Shown piece by piece: positions 36,432 through 47,940 of a stretch of DNA of 64,000 nucleotides. The first letter of the stretch is position 1. Every line of letters starts with the position of its first letter. The notes under the pieces were generated by a model. The model made no database searches, was not told the DNA's origin, and worked only from the letters and a program-made list of their open reading frames with translations. This DNA comes from Aquatica leii (lineage: Eukaryota; Arthropoda; Insecta; Coleoptera; Lampyridae), in assembly GCA_035610365.1 (NCBI GenBank), contig CM069434.1:99312806-99376805 (forward strand), given 5' to 3'. A program made the position numbers and the translations under genes.

Positions 36432-37431
36432 AAATTGGATTGTTTCAGTAATTTTAATTTGTTATCGATATACTCTAATTTCTTTTTTTTAAGGTCAATT
36501 TCATATTTTTCATATTTCAGTTCATATTTTTTTTAAAATACATTTTTTTATATTGCTCAGCGCTGCTTTTATTATTTACATTTTTTCTTTTTCTTTTACA
36601 AGCACTTGGTACTACTGTCTGTAGTGCTATAAGATCATTTACTTGGGCATCCATTTGTAGCTGCTGTGATACATTTGCCTCCACTACCACAGGTACTTCC
36701 CTGCTATTATAAAGCACCAATTCTGCATCTCTAATTATTAAAGAAAATTAATAAAACGATTTTAGATTATAAACTGATCAATTTCTTTGTATAGAAATAT
36801 AAACTAGCATACCATGATACAATGCATTATCATCAAAAGGATTTGTTAATGATCTTATCTGTTTATCTAATACTGCAAGCATTTGCTCTTGTGCAATACT
36901 TAATTGTAGAGTATAAGAACCACCTCCTGTTTTAAATATTTCCTTGTGTAAGTTAAAATCATTTGCTACATTGCTACTACGTGTCATTCAAAAAATCTAC
37001 TTATTTTGTCTTCTGATCGTATTTTTTTTAATTGTATGTAATTTTCTTTCTGTAACATATTTTCTATTATTAGTTACTCTACATATAACAAATTGCTTAC
37101 ATTTACATCAGCTACAACCTTTCTTATTTTTGTTTTAAATTTTTATAAAAATTTTTTAATTGTGTTGCACTACGTACTCCGGAGAAAGAAGTCGAATTAA
37201 ATTCAGTACATATTGCTTCCCATGCATCTGATTTTTGTTTAACAGTTGTTCCATCAGTATATTTATTTTCGATAACATGGCCATACCTAAAATAAAAGTT
37301 TATCAAGTAATTGCTTCATTTGCTATTTTATGCAATGAAGATTAGACTTACTTTTTCACTAACTCTAACAATTTTTGTTTCTCATTTTCGGAGTAATTTG
37401 GGCACTTTTCCCTTTTATTTTTTTGGGACAT
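36432..37431 (-). pseudogene. Harbinger Myb/SANT-like DNA-binding protein, frameshifted
   Basis: Four exons on the minus strand. Exon 1, 37431-37352, starts MSQKNKREKCPNYSENEKQK. Exon 2, from 37286, has YGHVIENKYTDGTT, then WEAICTEFN and SATQLKNFYKNLK, the three-helix Myb/SANT fold. A third piece near 36985-36815 has LHKEIFKTGGGSYTLQLS and NPFDDNALYH. A final exon from 36728 ends in a lysine-rich and then coiled-coil-like stretch (KYEKYEIDLKKKKLEYID) reached only by a frame change near 36520. Another frame change in an A-run near 37130 follows NLK. In this superfamily such a protein binds the element ends and brings the nuclease to the DNA. The family is clear; the damage is moderate. Confidence 0.75.
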
Positions 37432-38002
37432 TATTATTTTTTTTAACACGCTTTTATTAGTTGGGGATGTATGTATGTATGTAACGGAATTTTTGAGCTT
37501 AATTTTCAGCGGTTTCCAGGTGTTTGATTAACTTGAAACTTTGCATGCGTTTCACGGAAAAAGTTTTTATTATCCTAATTAGGGTCGTCAGGATTAATTG
37601 ATTTCTTTAGGGATCCTCTGCATGAGAGTGACAAAGACAGAGCGCGTGAACTACGCAGGCGTGCATCTCGACAAAGCCTATCGCGTTTAAATCGTTTCAG
37701 TGTATTTCACTATTACCACTTCGTGTCGGAGCAGGTAATTTGCGCGCCCGCTGCCTGCCTTGGATGTGATAGCTGTTTCTTAGGTTCCCTCCCCGAGAAA
37801 TAAGGTCTTACTGTCGATAACTACTGTTTCCAATACGTTTTTAGTTCGTAAGATATTTCATAATCACATGTCCGCAAAAATTGATTATTGATAAATCGAA
37901 TTAAAATACGGAAAATAACTGATAGCTTAGAAAATTGAAAAAACACGCTTTTATAGGTACCCGAACTAAAAAATAGAAAATAAATAATAGTTTAAAAAAA
38001 AC

Positions 38003-38670
38003 TAAAAAAACACGCTTTTATAAATAACCGAACTAAAAAAAAGAAAATAATTTATAATTACAAACAAAATTATTAAATTCAGAGCAATAATTCAGAGTTA
38101 AAAGCGTGGGGTGCATCTATAATCATTTTACAATTATTCTAAAGGCAGCTATCAATAAGGGGAGAGTTATGAAAATATAGAAAAATCCTACAAATAACAG
38201 TTTCACTGTATAATGTCTCGCCAAGTACACGTTAAACTATTGTTACAAACAATGATAAATTTATTTCTGTGAACACAAAATATAAAAAAAACCTCTGATC
38301 TTTACAAAAAAATTATTAGATTTAACAAAAACAGTGCAGCTGTAGAATATCTCGTCACGTATGTATTCAAACGTCGTGTTTAGTGACAGTATTATGTATA
38401 TCAGTCAAATGACAAATTGACAGCAATAGTCGAACTGAATACATGTTAAAACAATGATTGATATAATTAATTACAAAAAAAAAGAAATAACAGATACTTG
38501 GCGCGAAAGACTACCGTGTATTCGGATGCACCCCATGCTTTTAACTCTGAATTTAGTGATTTTGTTTATAATTATATATTATTGCTCTGAATTTAATAAT
38601 TTTGTTTGTAATTATAAATTATTTTCTTCTTTTTAGTTCGGTTATTTATAAAAGTGTGTTTTTTTAGTTT
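38003..38670. mobile_element. Foldback element nested in the Harbinger copy
   Basis: The left arm 38003-38117 and the reverse complement of 38525-38670 match over more than 110 bp, including CTTTTATAAATAACCGAACT and GGGGTGCATC. The right arm has an internal duplication of about 30 bp. The 400-bp loop has no gene. A further partial copy of the arm start (ACACGCTTTTATAGGTACCC) lies at about 37946, suggesting tandem duplication at that end. Confidence 0.8.
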
Positions 38671-38992
38671 TTTTTTAAACTATTATTTTTAATAATAAAA
38701 TTAATTTCTTGTCTTCTAATAATCGCACAATTTATCGATAATAACAAAAGTAGGGTTATATTGGGTTATGTCAAAGACACGATGTCAAAGGTAATATTGG
38801 CGCGCAACGCTAACTTGAAAAACTTTCGGGCCTATTCACAACTTTTTTTGTTCGAATTTGTGATAATCTTAAATTACAAAATTCAATCTTACAAATCGTT
38901 TCGGCAACCGATAAGCTAAATAATCTGGGATTTTATTTAATCTTGGATTTAATAATTTCAGATCAAGTTCTCGTTTTTGCAACCGGCCCTAA

Positions 38993-39043
38993 TATAATAA
39001 ATAATACACCATTTACCCTAAAAATATTTTAATTTATTTTCTC
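38993..39043 (+). repeat. Right copy of the repeat flanking the Harbinger element
   Basis: Inverted partner of 34688-34738, sharing AATAATACACCATTTACCC, then TAAAAATATTTTAAT. It begins two bases outside the Harbinger terminus. Confidence 0.7.
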
Positions 39044-39074
39044 TATTTTGACATAAGAATTAGCAATTCTTACA

Positions 39075-39118
39075 CTAAAATCCGTGTAAGAATTAGCAAA
39101 TTCTTACACGAATTTTAG
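39075..39118. repeat. Hairpin, 20-bp arms, 4-base loop
   Basis: CTAAAATCCGTGTAAGAATT, loop AGCA, then the reverse complement with one mismatch. The block TTAGCAATTCTTACAC just before it repeats part of the right arm. Confidence 0.85.
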
Positions 39119-39433
39119 TAATGTTAGTTTTTTCAAAGTTGGTATCTCTGCATCGTAAGTTGACGTTACATGAAAAAGAAATCAAAATTATTGGAATTTA
39201 ACAATTGAGATTCAAATTTTGATGCCAAGATACAATAAACACGTTTTATTAATTCAAATTTATTTACTTATAAAAGTATAAAGAGATAATTTCGTATGAT
39301 TTTAGGTTAACACATAAATTTCAATATGTCAAAGTGTAAGTGTTGCCAATTCAATAAAATAATAAAGTTTCCCAATGTTGTTTTAAAATTAAGATTATAC
39401 GAAAAATATTAATTATTGTATCAAAATAGAGAA

Positions 39434-39573
39434 AATAGTATAAAACACACGTCATAGAATACGTTTCAATCACTCTACCGCTTCATAAACTCGCCGCTGC
39501 GCGGCTCGTGTATGAAACCCGGTCTCGTGATTGAAGCGCGTTCATTCTGTAACTTGTGTTTTAATATACTATT
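39434..39573. mobile_element. 140-bp foldback MITE with GC-rich core
   Basis: The two halves pair over most of their length: AATAGTATAAAACACACGTC with its partner near 39550-39573, TTTCAATCAC with GTGATTGAA, CTTCATAAAC with GTGTATGAA, and a centre CGCCGC|TGC|GCGGC. A near-complete stem-loop of this size with no coding content fits a very short foldback MITE. Confidence 0.75.
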
Positions 39574-39579
39574 CTGTTT

Positions 39580-39656
39580 AAAATGTGTGTAGAATAATAA
39601 TAAAGCTATTAGCTTTTTTTACAATTAATTAACAAAACAAATTCTACACACATTTT
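39580..39656. repeat. Hairpin, 16-bp perfect arms
   Basis: AAAATGTGTGTAGAAT at 39580-39595 pairs exactly with ATTCTACACACATTTT at 39641-39656. It directly follows the foldback MITE and may be part of the same compound insertion. Confidence 0.85.
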
Positions 39657-39990
39657 CAACCAAAAACCGATTTATTAAAACACTGTTTAGAATGGTTTAC
39701 TACTAACTAGCCTCAAGTTTAATGCATAATTAAAAAAGTAAGAAAGCTACAAGTTTTTTCTTTCGCTAGAAATTAGTAACAAATTTTTAATTATCTTTTA
39801 TTTGATTTTGCTAACTTTGTATTGCTAACTTGAGGGACGTAAGAAACTTGATACCCAATAGCTATGTGACTAAAATTTTTATAATAAAACTGTGCAATCT
39901 GAATTATACATCATAAAATACCTATAAAATAGGTATATATATACCCATGCTTAAAATTGAAAAGAATATTATCAAAAGCAAAATAAAAAA

Positions 39991-40113
39991 TTATTTTACC
40001 GATAAACCCATACGTCCAGCAATTACTCGAATAGAAAATCCACATTCTCGTGAAGCAATAATCTTCCTTCTAGTTTCTAGTGATAAATCTGCTTGACCAG
40101 GAAGACGTGGCAT
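39991..40113 (-). pseudogene. Tc1/mariner transposase N-terminal fragment
   Basis: From the ATG at 40113 the minus strand reads MPRLPGQADLSLETRRKIIA, then SRECGFSIRVIAGRMGLSV, then stop. This is the first helix-turn-helix of a Tc1-like transposase (typical pattern LSxETRxxIxxLREcGxSxRxIAxxLGxS), which contacts the terminal repeats. The remaining 300 or so residues are absent. It is about 5.7 kb from the other Tc1 relic and looks like a separate insertion. The sequence ATATAGGGTGCAAAACATTA (reverse complement of about 40463-40482) may be a remnant of its terminus. Confidence 0.65.
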
Positions 40114-41541
40114 TTTGCACAAAATTGACAAACAAACCAACACTAAACATTATACATTACAAATCGATGTAATGGCGGAGAAGAAGGCTCAGAAGATGAG
40201 GGTTTCGCTGGAAACACTGCTTTAAGCGTAATTTTGATGAGAATTTCTGTATTCTTTCTTTTCAAATTTTAATTCAATCTTTGTTTTGGTTTCAATACGA
40301 TAAGTACTAGTAATAAAAGTAGAAAAACATTTGTAAATTTTTGTTTAGTAGGTAATTATACTAGTTTTATAATAAACAATCCTAAGTTTTCCAAAATAAT
40401 TGAGATGTATTGAACCAAATCCAAATAATTGCAAAATTTATTACCCTTGCCAAATGTAATGTTTTGCACCCTATATCGATTTATTAACATTGTCAAAAAA
40501 GGCAAAATAATAAGTAACAGTAAAGGAAAAAGAGCTTATAATAATATACATTTAAAAAGAGTTTAAAAACTATAAATTATTAATGTTTTGTAATAATTAT
40601 TTAGTTAAAAAATTTTACTTCTTTGTATTATTATATTTTGTTGATGTTATTGTATTTGTTTTATTATTATTTATTACTTAAAGCAAGATTAAACAAAATT
40701 TCTTTATTTGAAGATTTACATTTTCTCATGTTATTTCTTTAAAGCGGGGGCTCTGGCCGCGTCTGGAACAGTCTACTTAGTCTACTCAGAATTTCTGCAT
40801 TATGTGGAAATTTGATAGGGCAACTATTGCGACACATAAATTTGTTTCTAATAGTATGGAACAACGCTTAAAATTTTAGGATTTTTTCAGCTTGTTTTTA
40901 AATTTTTATTAAACATTTTTAGCCACAAGTAAAAATTTTTAAACATTCTAATGGTTTAATAATTTTTATTTGCCATTGCTGACTTTACATGGCGTATAAA
41001 TATAAATAAAAATTTGAGTAAAAATTTTTCAAAACGCAAAAATGTTAAAAAATTATGTTACTTGTGTGGAGTCCATAAACCTGTTCTCGGTTCAAGAAAG
41101 AAATGATCATAGAATCGTTTAGTGTTCAAGAAAACATAACAATGTTTGAAAACATTTTTTGTAATATGTAAAACCTTACTCCTATTATATTTAATAAAAG
41201 CTTCATTTTTAAAATTTTGTCATTTTTCTTATATTCAAATAAAAAAAACAGCAGGCAGTGTAAACAGAGCACACATTAAACATTATACTTAATCAAAGTT
41301 AATTTGAATTACTTGAAGAAAAAGAAAAAATAAGAAAAACTAATATTTCGCGTAAGGTAATGCTTTAAGGACACAGGACGCTTAAATACAACTGTAAAGC
41401 ACAATTAAATCCAGTCCTAACAGCTGTGAAAAAGGTGTAAAATAAACGGTCCATAGGCTGTGACGAAAGTTTAGCCACGGGGCTGAACGTGTTAAATACT
41501 AGCCATTTGTTCCAGTTTCGCATAAGTGCAACCTATGTATA
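40114..41541. other. AT-rich sequence, no recognised gene
   Basis: No frame of interest. Mostly low-complexity AT-rich DNA with one GC-richer patch near 40745-40780. Confidence 0.5.
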
Positions 41542-41629
41542 CCCATACAGGAAACCCCAGAGTTAGACAACGGGGCCAGACCTGGGCCAGTACTAAGAAA
41601 CCTAAGTTTGGCGTACCTGTGATGGCCCA

Positions 41630-42950
41630 GACTTGGCCCAGGACTGGGTAGCTCAGCCTCGGCCATTTCATGAGGACCCAAGTTTGGGCCTAGACTGGTT
41701 GACCCAGCTTCGGCCATGCAAATTATTAGCCAAGCTTGGCCCAAGCTTGTATAACCCATCCTTGGCCATTCCATGGAAACCAAAGCTTAGGCCAAGACTG
41801 GCTGACCCAGCTTCGGCCATGCAAATTATTAGCCCAGCTTGGCCCAAGCTTGTATAACCCAGCCTTGGCCATTTCATGGGGACCCAAGCTTGGTCCTACA
41901 CTGGTTGACTCATCCTCGGCCATGCCAATTCTTACCCAAGCTTGGCCCAAGCTTGCATAACCCATCCTTGGCTATTCCATGGAAATCCAAGCTTGGGCCA
42001 AGACTGGTTGACCCAGATTCGGCCATGCAAATTATTAGCCAAGCTTGGCCCAAGCTTGTATAACCCATCCTTGGCCATTCCATGAGAATCCAAGCTTGAC
42101 CCAAGCTTGCATAACTCATCCTTGGCTATTCCATGGAAACCCAAGCCAACTGGTTGACCCAGCTTTGGTCATGCAAATTATTAGCCAAGCTTGGCCCAAA
42201 CTTGTATAACCCATCCTTGGCCATTCCATGGAAACCAAAGCTTAGGCCAAGACTGGCTGACCCAGCTTCGGCCATGCAAATTATTAGCTAAGCTTGGCCC
42301 AAGTTTGTATAACCCAGCCTTGGCTATTCCATGGGGACCCAAGCTTGGTCCTACACTGGTTGACTCATCCTCGGCCATGCCAATTCTTACCCAAGCTTGG
42401 CCCTAGCTTGCATAACACATCCTTGGCTACTCCATGAATATCCAAGCTTGGGCCAAGACTGGTTGACCGAGCTTCGGTCATGCAAATTATTAGCCAAGCT
42501 TGGCCCAAACTTCTATAACCCATCCTTGGCCATTCCATGGAAACCAAAGCTTAGGCCAAGACTGGCTGACCCAGCTTCGGCCATGCAAATTATTAGCTAA
42601 GCTTGGCCCAAGCTTCTATAACCCAGCCTTGGCTATTCCATGGGGACCCAAGCTTGGTCCTACACTGGTTGACTCATCCTCGGCCATGCCAATTCTTACC
42701 CAAGCTTGGCCCAAGTTTGCATAACCCATCCTTGGCTATTCCATGGAAATCCAAGCTTGGGCCAAGACTGGTTGACCCATCTTCGGCCATGCAAATTATT
42801 AGCTAAGCTTGGCCCAAGCTTGTATAACCCATCCTTGGCCATTCCATGAGAATCCAAGTTTGGCCCAAGCCTGGATAACCCAGCCTTCCTATTCCATAGG
42901 GACCCAAGCTTAATTCAAGACTGGTTGACCCAGCCTTGGCTAAGGCTGGA
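41630..42950. repeat. 103-bp satellite in a 309-bp higher-order repeat
   Basis: The anchor CGGCCATGC (or a one-base variant) recurs at 41711, 41814, 41917, 42020, 42166, 42269, 42372, 42475, 42578, 42681 and 42784. Every step is 103 bp except one of 146 bp. Three monomer types cycle in order: one with CAAAGCTTAGGCCAAGACTG, one with CTTGGTCCTACACTGG and CCATGCCAATTCTTACCC, and one with AATCCAAGCTTGGGCCAAGA. The cycle gives a 309-bp higher-order unit, nearly identical between rounds. The array is GC-rich against its surroundings. The 146-bp step marks a partial insertion of about 43 bp. Long open frames on both strands here are by-products of the repeat. Confidence 0.95.
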
Positions 42951-43736
42951 TTATCCAAGAAAATAGCAATAATATTTTTTTTCGATGTTAAAAATTTTAA
43001 AAAATTGGTTAATAAGTTGAGTTATGATAATATCGAAAGTGTAGAATTGAAACTTTAGCCGTTCGGTTACGTATGGCGAGATTCGGGTATTTTCGTTTAG
43101 GGCAGCCGCCATCCTTGTTTACATCATTTGTTAGTTAAATGTAAGATTTTTCTCATTGCTAGAGTAGTAAAGGTGATGAATCAAATCTCCGAGATTCAGT
43201 TATACAGTCATTGAATGTTAGTACGTTTTAACTAGAAGGACAAAACCTTCAAATATAATTTCTTTTGTTTACTCCGCAATTATCACGAGGCGAGGATACT
43301 AAAAGTAATTATGTCTGATTCTTACCTTAGAGTTTAAAGATGGCGTGCGTTAAATAAACCAAAAAAGTTTTGAATAAAAAAACTGATTTAGATGTTAACC
43401 GGCAAAGTTTAAATAATCAAAGTGTAAACATCAGCTGTGCGAGTGACGTTAATGACCCTAGTGATAGAGAAAACCAAAAAATATCAAACAAAAGGTGCCA
43501 AAATGAGTTGAACTTGAATGTGAACTAGTGATGGAGAATAATCACTGTACTAGCTTAATGTTAATATAATTTAAGACGAGATCTAAATGGTAATTAAAAA
43601 ACTTTATGTAATTCAAATAGTACATAATACAAATAATAACAATAAAGTGTAAATACGTTCATACATTTATTTATTCCATTGTTTTATTAATGCTTAATTC
43701 TTGGCATTTAATTTTGAGCTAGTTTTAGCAATTAAG

Positions 43737-43870
43737 CGTGGCCCAGTACTGGCAACTAAGCATGGCCCAGGTCTGGCAACTAAGCATGGCCCAGGTCTGG
43801 CAACTGAGCATGGCCCAGGTCTGGCAACTGAGCATGGCCCAGGTCTGGCAACTGAGCATGGCCCAGGCCT
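43737..43870. repeat. 24-bp minisatellite
   Basis: About five and a half copies of GCATGGCCCAGGTCTGGCAA plus CTAA or CTGA. Start points at 43761, 43785 and 43809 show the 24-base step. Being a multiple of three, it stays open in several frames, but nothing suggests a protein. The GGCCCAGG core is shared with the 103-bp satellite. Confidence 0.95.
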
Positions 43871-44012
43871 AGGGACCAGGACTGGGCCATGGTTATCATT
43901 CCAGACTTTTTCCAAAGCTGGCTCAAGCCTGGCCTATAGGCTGGGCCCAGGCTTCTACAGACTTGGGCCAAGCCTGGACCAAGCCTGGGCCTATGGTACT
44001 TTCCTCTATGGG

Positions 44013-46584
44013 ATTGCTAAAGTGCATTAGTATTTGACACGTTTGTACACTTTTTAGATATTTGATGACGTCAATAGCTGCATTGACATCTGAATTTTTT
44101 GTTTTATCAAAAGACACATTTTGTGAAATTTCCTAGTTTTGAAATTACATCCCTCATAGTATTTTGTTTTGTCGTTGATGATTACTAAACTTCTAAGTTT
44201 ATTCGTAAATTACAAAATGGTAACAACCACGCAGAGACTAATATAACACAAAAAAATAGGAATTTGTTAATAAACAGCGTAGACAATACAGGCTGTAACC
44301 AATTTCTTTTCAAGCGGATCCTTCTGGTAACAACCACCATACCATGGTTAGCTGAGATGTCAGTAAGCAGGCGTGGTTAAAAATGTTACTAAAAAATGAG
44401 CGCCAGTTTTAGTGTACGCGTAGAATTTTTGGTTCGGAGACATCAAGTGTACATCAAGTGTAACATATTAACGTAACAAAATGGTTCAGTAAAGCATAAA
44501 CAAATCGATCATAAACTTAAAAAACACACACCGTCAAAATAATGCATACAATTTTTGATAAAGAGACTTGACCTTTAATAATATTATATAGCTTTGTATA
44601 ATACTCTCGAATATTTGAAATAAAAATTTGGGTTTACTGGCTTTAATAGCTACCACCGGTCGTAAATACTTATTGAACAATTTACTAACGATGCTCGGTT
44701 CGGTTTAAACATAAACAGGATACTCAATTATGACATAAGCTGAAGGTTAGATAGTGATACTAAACTGAAAGTAAAATATTAATAAACGATCTTGAATACA
44801 ATAAAAGTTTAACATGAAGCAATGTAAATAAGGTATTAACAGAACGGAAGACTTAAAAAATTACTGACGTGCGTAATTAACAACACTAAAAACGTAAATA
44901 ACATGAGAAACTATATACATAGGTTATCTATAGCTAAGTTTTCTTCCTGGCAAACGTGACCGAAAAGTAATCAAAATTTAATTTGTCTAATAAACTTTTA
45001 TTCAAGAAAGACGGCAAATCCTTAAGATTTAGAAAAAAATTATGTTCTAATTATGTTGTTTTTTTTCTAATAAACGCGACCTGAAGAAGTGGATACACTG
45101 TTCCACAAAACGTCAAAATATCAAAATTTTTAATTTTTAGTTTTTTCCTTTTTATTAAACTTTTAAGGCTTGGCGTTGGGTGCCAATTATAATTAATTAA
45201 TTAAGATATGATGTTAATTTTTCTTTATTTTGTTGCTGCAGGTTTTTTTGGTTTTGTATGCATTTCTAGAACGAAAACAACTAAATTCAAGTCGTATAAT
45301 AAATTAAACATTTTAATCAAAACAAAAAGCGATTTTGTTTTATTTTTAAGTTACAAACTCTGAAACAGTTGTTAAAACAGAATAATAATTAGGAGATTTA
45401 TATTGGCATCTGTTGACATACATACATTTATTTTATATTTTTAGCTACGTTGTTACATAAACGCAAATTTTATAATAAATTTCTTTATGTAAGTTTAAAA
45501 GCATTTTTTAATTAAAGTTACTAAATTAACGCATTAAAAATAAATTTGCATAATAATTGTAAAGTACGTGTACAAATAAACGTAAACTGATGTCAAAAAT
45601 AAATTAACGTTTATTAATATCAAAACAAGGTAATTATTTTTAAGCAACGTTTAAATTTTGTAGATTTATTGAAAATATTTATTTTTTATAGCTCTGAGAG
45701 CATAAATGATATTTTGTTTATTTAATAAACATCTATGTACTTGAAACTTATAATAAAGTTGTTAAAAATTGTAACTACAATAAAAGTAAAATCAATACTG
45801 TCTAGAATTACAGAGAATTACATCAAAACACTAGAAACTAATACACAATTGTTTTTATGTATTGTTTTTGTGAAAAAATTATTTTGTTGAAATATTACTG
45901 TTGTATTCTGCACGTAATATTTATGATTTATAAAAATGAAGATTAGTAACTCTTACACAATTAGTACCATAGGGTACCCTATTTTCAAACTTTATTCAGA
46001 AAGCGGTTAGACAATGCTGAGATAGATAACTATTTAAAACTCATTCGCTTGTGTATGGATCAAATTCTTTTTTAAGTTAACGACAAATTTTATAAACAAG
46101 AAAAATGTAAAAAATCTCGACTTGAGCAATTTTAAAATTTGCGTGACAAGATATTTTAGCGTTCCCAGCGTAAGGCTTCACAAAACGTTGGCTGTAGGAA
46201 GTTTTTTTAGTTACAAGGGCTTTTGTTATTGTTGATTAGAACTTCTAAAGCTTTGTTTTTTTTCCTTTTCTCATTTGGCTTTGTGAATTATAATAATGGC
46301 GACTTGAAGCTTTTTCAGACTGAATCAAAGTACGAAATGGCGTCACGAAAGTTTAAGACCAAATTGATGGCCAATCAATTAAGAACGTCAGTCCGTAGTG
46401 TATTGAAGTTGGGGAAAAATTGTTCATTTTAGCCAGTTAAGCATAAAATCACATTTAAAGATCACGATAAAGCAATCACATTAGGAAATTTAGAATTAGG
46501 TAATCCGTCGCAGTCTTTTGATGAGGATACTTTGTCATGCTCTAGATAGTCACTTCAGAAATAAATGAATCTTTAGACTAAGAC
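44013..46584. other. AT-rich sequence, no recognised gene
   Basis: No coding similarity seen. A duplicated GGTAACAACCAC occurs at about 44219 and 44325. A 69-codon plus-strand frame at 46223-46432 resembles nothing known. Confidence 0.5.
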
Positions 46585-47560
46585 ACTAGGACAATAGGAA
46601 TCTTCCTTGATTTAGAGAAGGCGTTCTACACTGTGTCTCATGTCCTGTTGGTAAAAAAACTTGAGAGTATGAGAATGGCAGGATCGGCATTAAGTTGGTT
46701 CATTAGCAACTTTGCATGTAGACCTCAGCAAGTTAGATTGGGGGAGGTTCTCAGCGTTACTTTGTACGGTACTTGCTATGGAATTCCTCAAGGTACAGTT
46801 TTAGGGCCTGTTTTATTTTTGGCATTTATTAATGACCTGCCAAATCTTGAAACCAAAATATAAGGTCACACATACTTATTTGTAGACGACACCGCGTTGT
46901 TTTTTTCCGCCCCGTCATGGTCCAGCACCTTCAATGTTGCCTCTAAATGACTCGAAAGAGTGAAAAGATGGTTGGATCTTAATAGACTTTCATTAAATAC
47001 TAACAAAACCAAATATATTACATTCTCAATCTATAAGAACTCACAACCCAGTAATGTATTTAATTTAAAATTAGGTAATGATACAATAGAAAGAGTTCAA
47101 AATATTAAATATTTAGGTATTCAGATAGACGAGCACTTGAACTGAAAATCACACTCAGAATCTCTAATTAAACAAATAAATCAGCTAATCTATGTGTTTT
47201 CCAGATTGACGAGTATTTTGGACCAAATCACCTTAAAGATCGTGTACAGGATATCCTGACTTATGGAATACTATCTTATGATGTTGGGGCGTGTCCCACA
47301 ATATTAAAACCTGCAATTGTTGCGCAGAATAATTAGCTTAGAAAAATTCTAAGGAGAAGAAGGCTCGACTTGGCCACGGCTTTGTACAGGGAATTATCAG
47401 TCTTAACCATCAATAACTTCTATAAATTGTCGGTTTAAATGAGAGTTCATAAGAGCAGGGAGTCTTTGAGGGTGCTGGACCATGGGCACGGAACTAGAGG
47501 TGAAGTTAGAAGCTTGCCCTGAGTTTCTAAAAAACTAACCACGCAGGGCATGAGGCACTG
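46585..47560 (+). pseudogene. LINE reverse transcriptase relic (jockey/CR1-like)
   Basis: Motifs appear in normal order on the plus strand: IGIFLDLEKAFYTVSH (motif A), YGIPQGTVLGPVLF and INDLP (motif B), LFVDDTALF (catalytic box, normally FADD), VKRWLDLNRLSLNTNKTKYI and NIKYLGIQIDEHLN. After a stop, the thumb-like region continues with ILTYGILSYDVGACPTILKP and VLTINNFYKL near 47240-47420. The enzyme would copy element RNA at a nicked target. There is no endonuclease and no ORF1, so the copy is 5'-truncated as LINE copies often are. Stops after ETKI and HLN and frameshifts show decay. Clade assignment is approximate. Confidence 0.85.
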
Positions 47561-47940
47561 GTCCTACCGGTGACCTGTCTGGTATGCTCACCTCCCCTCC
47601 AACATTTTGGCCAACCCCAATCAAATCTGAAGAAATATTATTAAAACTACTTACTGAGTCAACCTGATCACTTTTAAACAATAAAATGATTACATATGAA
47701 TACGATGTAAATATCACACAACTATTAAGAAGAAATATTTATTTTATGCTATTTTTTATTTTTGAATTAATATTTTGTCGCTGTAAGTATTTTAAAATAA
47801 CAAACTGAACGCCTCTTCCGCTCTCTGGCTGTGCCTTTGCGAGGTGGAGTAATTTCCAATGTTTTATACGTAAATAAATTATAGTTTTGTAATGATGGAA
47901 ATAAAGATAATTTTAATTCAAGCATCTGAGTTTAAGCGTG

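Larger units (their letters stand above)
34802..38990 (+). mobile_element. PIF/Harbinger transposon
   Basis: Terminal inverted repeats begin AGGGCCGGTTGCAGAAACGA on the left and AGGGCCGGTTGCAAAAACGA on the right (reverse complement), with weaker similarity further in. Inside are the two genes expected of this superfamily in divergent positions: a DDE nuclease (plus) and a Myb/SANT-like DNA-binding protein (minus). Only TA is shared at the two borders, so a clean 3-bp target duplication is not visible. The 1.5 kb after the genes contains a foldback element. Both genes are damaged, so the copy is probably not autonomous now. Confidence 0.85.
41542..44012. mobile_element. Candidate satellite-bearing element with short TIRs
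   Basis: CCCATACAGGAAA at 41542-41554 and the reverse complement of TTTCCTCTATGGG at 44000-44012 form 13-bp ends with one mismatch. Just inside both ends the sequence turns into GGCCCAGG-type repeats. The 2.47-kb interior holds a 103-bp satellite array, about 700 bp of unique AT-rich sequence and a 24-bp minisatellite. There is no transposase. Non-autonomous DNA elements carrying internal tandem arrays are known in many animals. That this is one element is an inference from its ends and composition; no target duplication was found. Confidence 0.5.

Noticed and set aside
41499-42806. Many overlapping open frames of 60-94 codons on both strands
   Set aside because: They follow from the repeated 103-bp monomer and occur on both strands with no start context or family similarity; treated as satellite, not genes.
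41630-42950. Possible CRISPR-like array
   Set aside because: Units are contiguous 103-bp tandem repeats without unique spacers, and the setting is a eukaryotic genome.
43701-44030. 109-codon frame rich in Gly-Pro-Gly-Leu-Ala-Thr
   Set aside because: Produced by the 24-bp minisatellite, whose period is a multiple of three; the opposite strand is open as well.
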